DNA of 64,000 nucleotides from contig NC_037641.1 of NCBI RefSeq assembly GCF_003254395.2, positions 6,377,001 through 6,441,000 of the forward strand, written 5' to 3'. Position 1 is the first letter of the stretch. The number at the start of each line of letters is the position of its first letter. The position numbers and the translations under genes are program-made. This document shows positions 12,428 through 20,520 of this stretch, piece after piece. Under the pieces are notes generated by a model, which saw nothing but the letters and a program-made list of their open reading frames with translations, made no database searches and was not told where the DNA came from. The DNA comes from Apis mellifera (lineage: Eukaryota > Arthropoda > Insecta > Hymenoptera > Apidae).

Positions 12428-13350
12428 AATGGGCAATCGCGATTTTTTAATTAGTGTTGCGACAAAGGAATTACGGGTTGAATTAGTGTTGCGAACAAAT
12501 GAATTACGGGTTGAATTAGTGTTGCGACAAATGAATTACGGGTTGAATTAGTGTTGCGAATAAATAACGATCGCGTTTGCTTTTAGTGTTGCGTTTTACG
12601 AGACATCGCGATTTTATTTTGATTAATTTTAATTTTTGATAAAATAGAGTTTTTTAAAGTAGTATTAAAAATATTCAAATATTCTTTCATTTCGAGTATT
12701 AATTATTTGTATTTATTTTTGTATTTTTATTATTTAAATTTATTTTAAAAGTAGTGTTGCGTTAAAGAATGATCGCGTTTTTAAAAGTAATGTTGCGTTA
12801 AAGAATGATCGCGTTTTTAAAAGTAGTGTTGCGTTGAAATGATTATCGCGTTTTTGAAAGTAGTGTTGCGTTGAAAAAAATGCCCATGATTCTTCCACTG
12901 ATATTGTGGGAGTGGTCCTGTTTTTTGGACCGCAAAATGCAGTTACAAGAGCTGCATAAATGTGGTCCTGCTTTTGGATCATAAAGTGAATAAATGGGCA
13001 ATCGCGATTTTTTAATTAGTGTTGCGAAAAATGAATTACGGGTTGAATTAGCGTTGCGAACAAATAATGATCGCGTTTACTTTTAGTGTTGCGTTTCACG
13101 AGACATCGCGATTTTTTTTTAATAATTTTAATTTTGATAAAATAGAATTTTTTAAAAAGTAGTATTAAATATTTTCATGTTTGAGTATTAATTATAGAGA
13201 TATTAATTTTCAATTCATTTGTATTTTTATTAAATTCATTTTAAAAATTAGTGTTGCGTTAAAAAGTGATCGCGTTTTTGAAAGTAGTGTTGCGTATAAA
13301 ATGCCCACGATTTTTCCACTAATTACTGTGGAAACTTTGGATCACTGAGT
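12428..13350 (+). repeat. two direct units carrying 12 copies of AGTGTTGCG
   Basis: Two related units start with the same block AAATGGGCAATCGCGATTTT at 12428 and 12992. Exact AGTGTTGCG copies begin at 12453, 12485, 12518, 12550, 12585, 12753, 12825, 12862, 13018, 13085, 13250 and 13286; one-base variants begin at 12789 and 13050. Many are followed by ATCGCG blocks able to pair weakly with the nonamer. Each unit ends with CCAC/GTGG and GGATC-type hairpins, for example GGATCAC/GTGATCC near 13332 and ATAGCC/GGCTAT near 13352. Spacing between nonamers varies from about 32 to 168 bases, so this is not a simple satellite. It looks like an array of repeated binding sites in an RNA. Confidence 0.7.
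12890..12990 (+). ncRNA. cluster of three short hairpins ending repeat unit 1
   Basis: GGTCC/GGACC, ATGCAG/CTGCAT and a second GGTCC/GGATC hairpin follow one another closely. The sister unit ends with its own short hairpins (TTCCAC/GTGGAA and GGATCAC/GTGATCC). The sequences differ but both units end in compact stem-loops. Confidence 0.4.
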
Positions 13351-13490
13351 GTGATCCCTATAGCCTGTTCTGGCTATTTTTTCTTTTTCAGCACCCCCAA
13401 ATATTGAAGCATTGTTAAAGAAAATACTGCTAAAAAATTTGACCATTTGAATTTTTAATTTTTCTAGTATTATTTAAAATTAATATAATT

Positions 13491-13619
13491 ATAGTAAGAA
13501 TATTAATTTATTTAATATTAAATAAATTAATATTTAATAATTAATTTTTATAATATATATAATTATTAATTTTTAATAATTAATTTATTTAATATTAAAT
13601 AAATTAATATTCTTACTAT
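13491..13619. repeat. 129-bp near-perfect AT palindrome
   Basis: The segment is nearly identical to its own reverse complement. The outer 40 bases of each arm match perfectly (ATAGTAAGAATATTAATTTA at the left end and its complement at the right), and the centre is slightly irregular. In RNA it would form a hairpin of about 60 bp; in DNA a cruciform. It may be a foldback element, but no target-site duplication is obvious. Confidence 0.6.
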
Positions 13620-13884
13620 GATGTATTAATATAAATTCAATTCATTTTCTTTTGAATAAATGACAATACTTATTCGTTATCAAAATTAAAATTATTTAGA
13701 TAAATTTTTTTTTTATTTAGACAGATTTTTCTCTATGTCAAAAAAAAATGAATTATTTGTATTTATTTAGTTGTATTTATTTGTATATATTTTTAATTTT
13801 TTAATTATAGTTGCACAAATATTCAAAATTCCTATGTAAAATATCAAAATTAAATTTTTCTTCTTTAAAATTTTTAATTTATTT

Positions 13885-13938
13885 ATTTTTATTTATATAT
13901 ATGTGTATAATATTATATACATATATATAAATAAAAAT
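13885..13938. repeat. 54-bp palindrome with no spacer
   Basis: Two 27-nt arms are complementary throughout, with a single G-U pair and no loop bases between them. The sequence is almost wholly A and T, so slippage could have contributed, but both non-repetitive ends (ATTTTTATTT and AAATAAAAAT) match. Confidence 0.55.
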
Positions 13939-14099
13939 ATTTTTTGTATTCATTTATAATTACTTATTTCAAATTTTTTTTAAATTTACTTAATTTATAA
14001 ACATACGAGGCGAGATACATATATTTTAAGATTAGTAAGATAATTTTAGATTTAAATTTTATTTTTAAGTTTTAGATTTAACTTTTATTTTTAAGTTTT

Positions 14100-14189
14100 A
14101 CTTTTAAGTTTTACTTTTAAGTTTTAGTTTTAAGTTTTAGTTTTAAGTTTTACTTTTAAGTTTTAGTTTTAAGTTTTACTTTTAAGTTA
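14100..14189. repeat. 13-nt minisatellite ACTTTTAAGTTTT, about seven units
   Basis: Seven consecutive 13-nt units alternate between C and G at the second base. More degenerate copies extend upstream to about 14060. The array lies directly before structured domain S copy 1. Confidence 0.7.
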
Positions 14190-14210
14190 GATGTTTATAT
14201 TAAATTGTAA

Positions 14211-14702
14211 GCATATTCCGTACAAAGATACGCTCCTTAACAGAAAACGAATTATAACAAAATTATAAATTCAATCCTTTCGCTTTTTCTCTCCTCTCGA
14301 ATAGAAACAAGTTGTTGTCTTCTTCTCTTTCACTTTCTTCTCAAATCCTCATTTTTCTGTCTAAGTGAATTAGGAAATTCCATTGTTTCCTTGTTCCTTT
14401 CAATGTTGTCAAGACGTAAGTCTTTTTCTTCAAGACTTATTGTCATTGTTCAATCCTTGATTGGTCATTGTTCATCTGACCAACTCGTAGGTTCATATCG
14501 ACGTAAGTCGTGATGAGTGAGTTTCGATTTTCCTAATTTTGGGTTTTTACATTTCTTCTTGAATATTTTTCCCCTGTGCTTGTTTTTCTTCCTTTTTAGT
14601 AGCGATTGGATATTCAAATATGGATTGAATAATTAAATAATTTTAGATTCTTTCTTTTATTTTTCGTTTTAAATAGGAGCGTATCTTTAGTACGGATGAT
14701 GC
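14211..14702 (+). ncRNA. structured domain S, copy 1, closed by a long-distance stem
   Basis: The arms at 14218-14251 and 14663-14695 pair across about 410 bases: CCGTAC with GTACGG, then a 14-bp run (14224-14237 with 14675-14688) separated by a one-base bulge, then AAAACGAA with TTCGTTTT. GCAT and ATGC continue the outer end. Inside are a hairpin at 14459-14482 (TTGGTCA/TGACCAA type) and the shared core hairpin ATCGACGTAAGTCGTGATG at 14497-14515. A related GACGTAAGTC lies near 14413. The arms resemble a transposon's inverted repeats, but sequence divergence from copy 2 with pairing kept fits RNA structure better. Confidence 0.5.
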
Positions 14703-15103
14703 AAGTAGGTTACATGATTCGTAGATTTAAGATTTAGAATTAAGATCTAGAATAAGATTAGATTTAAGCGTCATCGTTGGACGACGTGGGATCAATTGTA
14801 TAAAATGAATTGTATAAAAATTGTATAAAAATGAAGATGAATTATAAATATGGAATATATATATAAATGATTTTTATATATATGAAATGAAAATGGAAAT
14901 GGAAAAATGAAGATGGATGAAAAACTTTTTTGTATCAATGTAAAAAACTTTTGTAAAGATCGATGTAACAATAACATGTAATAAAATGTATTGAAATTAT
15001 AATTTTTAAGATTTATTTGTGTATTTCTTATTTATTTCTTATGTCTATTATCTTCTTGAGTTAAGTATCATTAATTTTTATCTTTCTTTTTTATTTTTTA
15101 GAT

Positions 15104-15250
15104 GGGTCTCGATGCGTAGTCACCTCCTCGTGGGTGAGACCCGGTAATTGCCATCGCTTTTCAAAATTTTCATTTAAAGAAAGAATATATAAGTAATAAA
15201 TATTTAGTAATAACTTTGGAAAAGCGATGGCAAGCTAAGAACTACGCATA
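15104..15250 (+). ncRNA. structured domain H, copy 2
   Basis: Same architecture as the domain at 9455. GGGTC (15104-15108) pairs with GACCC (15138-15142), TCACC (15120-15124) with GGTGA (15133-15137), and 15148-15162 with 15219-15233 as a perfect 15-bp stem. Compared with copy 1, four base pairs change on both strands: G-C to C-G at stem positions 4 and 10, T-A to C-G at position 8, C-G to T-A at position 14. ATGCGTAGT in the bulge (15112-15120) can pair with ACTACGCAT (15241-15249), a longer form of the possible pseudoknot in copy 1. A good splice acceptor ends at 15101, so the domain may open an exon. Confidence 0.65.
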
Positions 15251-15314
15251 CCTGCAGTCCAGTCCGAAACATGATCTTAAATTATTTTCAAATATCAGAC
15301 TGGACTGCAGGTAT
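15248..15314 (+). ncRNA. 67-nt stem-loop with a perfect 17-bp stem
   Basis: ATACCTGCAGTCCAGTC at 15248-15264 pairs perfectly with 15298-15314 around a 33-nt AT-rich loop. It follows domain H copy 2 immediately and competes with the last bases of its possible pseudoknot. Size is within the animal pre-miRNA range. No such hairpin follows domain H copy 1. Confidence 0.5.
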
Positions 15315-15315
15315 T

Positions 15316-15455
15316 AATCTGTTCAAGGATATTCTCGTTAATTCTTCCCCGTTTCTGTTTCATCTCTCTAAATTTTTTGACAAGATAAAATCTAAAAAAT
15401 TTTACATCAATTCTCTCCTTTCTTTTTTTTAACGAGAATATCCTCGACACAGATT
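15316..15455 (+). ncRNA. 140-nt hairpin closed by 7 and 16 bp
   Basis: AATCTGT (15316-15322) pairs with ACAGATT (15449-15455), and AGGATATTCTCGTTAA (15326-15341) pairs perfectly with 15429-15444. It abuts the preceding 17-bp stem-loop, giving a continuous chain of stems from 15104 to 15455. Confidence 0.5.
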
Positions 15456-15515
15456 ACTATCAATAATAAACGAATAATTAATTAGATTAATTTTAAGCAT
15501 TATTCAAGTTTAAAC

Positions 15516-16184
15516 GCATTCCGTATCAAGATATCTCATCTCTCCAACTTAAAGCGAAAAATAAATGTTTCAATTCTTTTACACTCTCTCTTATCTTTCT
15601 ATTTTCGTCTCTTTAATCTATTCTTATTCGTTTTCTTTTTTTTTCTTCTTCTTCCTCAATTCATCCTAATAGATATTTTGTTGCTTTTTTCCCTCGCTGT
15701 CAACCGCATGTCATGCAACAGGTGGCAGAAGACGTTGGACGGGTGCTCTACTTCCGGTGGTCAGTCGAGGGTCCGCTCGATTCCTACCTTTGAGCACTCG
15801 ATCAGAGTTTAGGTCTCGCGGTCGAACATCGTTCTCGTAAATCGGCTCCTCCTTTCTGTGACGTCAGGATGTAAATCGTTTCTTCTCTGAGACCGCTGTC
15901 GTAACCCTTGGACTGACCACGAGCATCATCTGTCCAACGTCCCTCGTGAGTCCATCGACGTAAGTCGTGATGTATGAGGGCGACAGAAGGTTGGTTTTTT
16001 TTTTTTAAGGTTCTTCTTCTTTTTATCGATCGTCTTATCTTCTTCGTCTCTTCATTTATATTTCAGTCGCTTTTCTTTTTAGCATTACGTTTTTTCTTTT
16101 TTTTAAATTGAATTATGAAAATGACCAGCATTTACTTCTTTCGCTTTAAGTTGGACGAGAGAGTATTCTCGATACGAAATATGC
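15516..16184 (+). ncRNA. structured domain S, copy 2, with a long GC-rich hairpin
   Basis: The arms at 15516-15557 and 16141-16184 pair imperfectly over about 40 bases, including a perfect 16-bp inner part (CCAACTTAAAGCGAAA with its complement). Inside is a long hairpin: GACGTTGGAC (15731-15740) pairs with 15932-15941, TGCTC (15744-15748) with GAGCA (15921-15925), and GTGGTCAGTC (15757-15766) with 15911-15920. The core hairpin ATCGACGTAAGTCGTGATG recurs at 15954-15972. An acceptor CAG ends at 15721 and the GTAAGT donor begins at 15960, so 15722-15959 could be an exon of 238 nt that contains the whole long hairpin. The GC content is much above the surroundings. Confidence 0.55.
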
Positions 16185-16679
16185 AAATAGAATGTTAAGA
16201 TTTAGATTAAGTTAATTTAAGATCTCATAGATGTTTCTTATTAAGTGTGATACTCTCATTTCTCACACTGATGTGAAGAAGTGAAGATGTGAAGATGTAA
16301 GATCGTATAAAGGAATGAATTTATTATTGATTTTACGATTGGAAATTATCCTTCCTTTCAATTTTGCTGTTCTTTTTAAAGGATAGATATTATTAAAATT
16401 AAAGCAAGAAATTTATATTAATTATAACTCTTTCACATCTTTCTTCCTTAACGTTGGAGATGTTAAAACACACATCGGATTACCGATATTATACGAAATG
16501 TAATTTCTCGTGTAATTTCCGCTCGTTAAATATTTTCATATTTTAAATTATCCTTTGTCCCGTAACTCTCTCGTGCACCGTTAAAAATCTCCTCTCCTAA
16601 ACAGGAAAAGTCAGCAGCGCATGGTACTTCACCATCGTGTAAATTGTAACAAAAGGAGCACCTCCCACCAAACGAAAAG

Positions 16680-16713
16680 AACGGAAAGAAAGAAAGAAAG
16701 AAAGAAAGAAAGA
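16680..16713. repeat. GAAA tetranucleotide microsatellite
   Basis: Perfect GAAA-type repeats; a second shorter run lies at about 16777-16796. Confidence 0.85.
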
Positions 16714-17258
16714 AATTTCGTTACGTCGCGGAACAGGTCCGAGCATTGTTCCAAGCTTGACTCTTTGCGGAAGAGAAAAAAAGAAAGAAAGAAAGCTTAG
16801 AATTATTTAATTTCTCTTCGACATTATATTAAATCCATTTAAAAATTGGAAATTAGGGCGAGGAGGGGTTGCGATAATTCCAGCAAGCGTTTAAAAAAAT
16901 GCTCGAGCAGGGATCACTTCTTAGTTAAGTCTTCCCTTCGATCTTTCTTTTTCTTTCTTTTTTAATATTCATACGCGAGAGAGGTTGACCGATATCATGA
17001 AATATTCGCGTCGCTTCCCTCCTCTCTTTGTCCACTTTTTAGACACGTATCTCCGGGGAAATCAATATCCTCCAATTTTTCCCATGCCCCGAGACTTTTC
17101 GTATTTCTCGCGGGATCGATCCCTTTACTGTTTGGGGGGAGGAAGCAAGGCGTTGTCCGCGTTTTAAGATACACAGCGCATCGAACGCCTCTTGTTTCCA
17201 AGGGCGAATCCTGCCTGTGATAGCGAGAATTTCGCAGATAATTTCGCAAGCATTTTCG

Positions 17259-17903
17259 AGATCCTTTTTTTTTTTTCAAAAGCGAGGATCAGCTTCGACA
17301 ATCTGTTACGGTTTTTAAAAGGCTGTTTTTATATTTAGATGAATATTTGATCGTTGAATAGGTCTCAAGAAAATTGGATTTTATTTTTTTACAATTCTGT
17401 TAAATTTTATAAAAAAAATTCCAGAGTAATAAGTTTATTTAAATTGACATCTCGTTTTAATAAAAGGCATTGTCTATGTTTTAGATAGATCCTTTTTTTT
17501 CAAAAGCGAGGATCAGCTTCGATAATCTGTTACAGCTTTTTTTATTAAAAGATTGTTTTTATATATAGATGAATATTTGAATAGGTTTCAAGAAAATTGG
17601 ATTTTATTTTTTTACAATTGTTAAATTTTGTAAAAGAAATTCCAGAATAATAAGTTTATTTAAATTGACATCTCGTTTTAATAAAAAGCATTGTCTATGT
17701 TTTAGATAGATCCTTTTTTTTCAAAAGCGAGGATCAGCTTCGACAATCTGTTACGGTTTTTAAAAGGCTGTTTTTATATTTAGATGAATATTTGATCGTT
17801 GAATAAGTCTCAAGAAAATTGGATTTTATTTTTTTACAATTGTTAAATTTTGTAAAAAAAAAAAAACTTCCAGAGTAACAAGTTTATTTAAATCGATACG
17901 AGA
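17259..17903. repeat. tandem triplication, unit about 225 bp
   Basis: Copies begin with AGATCC and a T run at 17259, 17487 and 17708, each followed by CAAAAGCGAGGATCAGCTTC. Copies differ by scattered substitutions and small indels. The last is truncated at its end. Confidence 0.9.
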
Positions 17904-19088
17904 TTAAAATTATAATATCGTACAGATTGCAATCCAATCGGCCTTGAGACTTATCATTCTCCTCGGGTATTATCATGCTGCGCGAAGCAAGCGATCCAAG
18001 TGATCCGATTCATCAACGTTCAAAAGTTATCGCATCACCAACTTTGCCGCCAACTTCCCCCCTTCCGTCCATGAAACGACAATAACCAGCAACGAGAAAA
18101 AGTGGTTAACAACGTTACCGTACCGCGGACAAATCGTCACGGACAATCCCTCGAGATCCGAGAGGGATTGCTCGATTCGAGGGGATTAATCCCAACAGAG
18201 AGAGCGTACAAGGGACGTTTTCACTTTGATCCGATTTCTTTGGCCGCGTGTTTCGAGCTAACGAGAGCTACATTAAATTCATCGGCTAATTCTCTCCCCG
18301 TCCTCGTGAAAAAATGCCCATTCTTGAAACGAAGTAATCACGACAATTCGTGGAGAAATAATAATACTTTGGAAGAATCTGGAGAAACTTTGGTTTACAT
18401 CACTTTATAATCTCGTAATTTTAAATGATTAATGGCCACACAATGTTTCGAATCAAAGTTCAGAGAAAGGAGAGGAAGTTTTTAACAGAAAATGGTAGAA
18501 TTTTTGATACGGAAAGAGATTTAAATAAGGGTATATCGGGGAAAGAGGACGCTTGATGAGAGAATAATTTTAATCGCAATCAAAGAAACCAGTATTGGCG
18601 ACGATCGTTGGAAGTGGAAAATAAAAATGTAAAACACGGTGACGAGAAAGCTGAGCGGACATAAAGTGAATTACAAAAGCGGCCGTATCCCGGCAAGAAA
18701 TAGTTACACGTAGAAAATTCAATTCTCTGGAATATTCCCACAATGAGCTGGAAAGCGTAAAAGCGTTTTCTCAAAGTGAGTTCACGTTCGCCTTGTTGCG
18801 CGCGGATTAGACACCGATTTATATTCATTACGGCTCGTTGCTGTCCCGCCATCCGCCTCATTAAAATGGATGAAAGTGGTATCTACGATCTATGAAAAAT
18901 TTCCCGAAGCAACGGCAGAGGAAGAGGAGTTGGAGCAAAAAACTGAAAGGCCATCGACAGCGTTAGACGTCACGTTGCTCGTCTCGTTTTACTTTCCTCC
19001 ACGATATCACGGGAGGACGTCTCTCTCGAAAATGAAGCGAGAAACCACCGTTCAATCTTTGCCAAACCGCACGAAAGTCTACAAGTTT

Positions 19089-19090
<2 letters not shown>

Positions 19091-19138
<48 letters not shown>
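19091..19138. repeat. (AT)24 microsatellite
   Basis: An uninterrupted AT dinucleotide run of 48 bases; it generates spurious Tyr-Ile open frames on both strands. Confidence 0.95.
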
Positions 19139-19142
<4 letters not shown>

Positions 19143-19980
19143 CGTGTGTATGAAACACATTAAAGAAATCGGAAATTTTCGAGAAGATCGATGGCCAACG
19201 TTTTGCCGTGAAGGTAAAGGGAAGTTGGGAAAATTGCTGAACTATGGAGTTGTGTTAGTTTTTAGAATGTGTTTCTAGGGTCAGAAATAAATGCAAATTT
19301 ATTGACGAATAGAATAGTGATAAAATGAATAGAAAGTGTATACGATATATTACTGTAAAGTGATAATTCTATTTTTAATTCGATTCGTTCAATTAATGTA
19401 TTTTGATATATATTCTTTTTTTCGTATCGTAATTCAAAGGATATTTTCATTCAATTGGTCGAATTTTAAGTTTACGATAGAAAATCTTATGCAACAGGAA
19501 AATATTGGTTAAATTAATTATTGAGTGATAATTTGTTTAACGTTTTCTCACACGGTGGAACGTATTTGAACTGTTTCGAATACTTTGTAACGAGCTTGGC
19601 AAATAACATAAGAGTCGGATAACAGTGATTTGCCTCATGAAATCTTGTAAATTGAACTAAATTACCCGCTAACTTCATTGGAAGTCTAAGTACATTTTAG
19701 CGTTGACTGGCTAATTGAAAATAACTCGAAATTGGTTGCTTTTACAATTAACTAATAGATTGACAACCGTCTGATGAACTACCATTAGTGGTATTTGTGT
19801 GTACAATACAATTTCCACGGTCCAATCCGACCGAATTATCGCAGATTTAAATTTTAAAGATACTTTTAACAGCGCTTTAAATCCCCAACTTGAATAAGAG
19901 ATCGAGAATGAAAACGTGCTCTTTGTGCTCTGAAACTTTCAACCAGTGCTAAAAAAAAAAACACGCATCGTAGCGATATT

Positions 19981-20520
19981 AAAATTAAGAAAAATTTAAA
20001 CCGCTCTAATTCCAAAGATAATGACTTCCGGTTGATGAATAAAAAAACCGGCACAGAAGCGCGGTACATTTCCCTTTAAAACGCTTTTTAATTTATCCCG
20101 ATATGATTCTCGAGATATCATCGTGGAAAGAAAAGAACGATTAAAAATCATTTGCCTTGAATCTGATAAAACTCTATTAAAATTAGAAAAACTTTGTGCA
20201 AGATAGCGGTTTCCGGTCAACGAACGAACGATGGTTAAAAGCGCAGGATCTTCCCCTTTAAAACGCTTTTTCATTCATCTCGATACGACTTCCGGTTCCC
20301 GAGATATCGTCGTACAAACAAAAAGGAGGTTTTTTTGATCATTTGCCTTAAAATTAGAAAAACTTTGAACCGCTATAACTCGGAAGATAATGACTTCCGG
20401 TCAACGAATGGACGATCACCAGAAGCGCGGAACCTTCCCCTTTAAAACGCTTTTCCATTTATCCCGATACGACTTCCGGTTCCCGAGATATCGCCGTGCA
20501 AAGACAAAGGTAATTTTTAA
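19981..20520. repeat. tandem triplication, unit about 175 bp
   Basis: Copies begin near 19981, 20180 and 20350. Each has GATAATGACTTCCGG or a variant, then TTTAAAACGCTTTT, then CCCGAGATATCG. The third is closest to the second, and the first is the most diverged. Open frames here come from the repeat and look non-coding. Confidence 0.85.

Larger units (their letters stand above)
9000..16184 (+). ncRNA. candidate structured long noncoding RNA gene
   Basis: I do not recognise this locus. It begins at a TATA/Inr/DPE core promoter and runs through sequence with no long open frame but with many splice signals on the plus strand: acceptors ending before 10035, 10497, 11217, 13392 and 15102, and donors at 10252, 10547, 11312, 14503 and 15960. 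It holds two copies of a covarying folded domain, two copies of a second domain closed by long-distance stems, a 12-copy nonamer array and several isolated hairpins. Compensatory changes between the duplicated domains show that pairing has been selected, which is the main reason to call an RNA gene. The 3' end is not defined; I stop at the last paired arm. An AATAAA at 14980-14985 could end a shorter form. It could instead be two adjacent noncoding genes, or intronic RNAs within one host transcript. Confidence 0.6.

Noticed and set aside
12593..12600. GTTTTACG matching the Drosophila roX-box consensus GUUNUACG
   Set aside because: A short degenerate 8-mer expected by chance. The equivalent site in the sister unit is GTTTCACG, and roX RNAs are known to me only from flies.
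14211..14702. Domain S read as a DNA transposon with terminal inverted repeats
   Set aside because: The arms of the two copies differ in sequence while each stays paired with its own partner. No target-site duplication is visible, and the interiors share a hairpin core rather than transposase remains.
9000..16184. Telomerase RNA, RNase P/MRP, 7SK, SRP or spliceosomal RNA
   Set aside because: I see no telomere-repeat template and none of the signature motifs of those families; the locus is also far too long and appears spliced.
18870..19163. Frames with long Tyr-Ile runs on both strands
   Set aside because: They are translations of the (AT)24 microsatellite.
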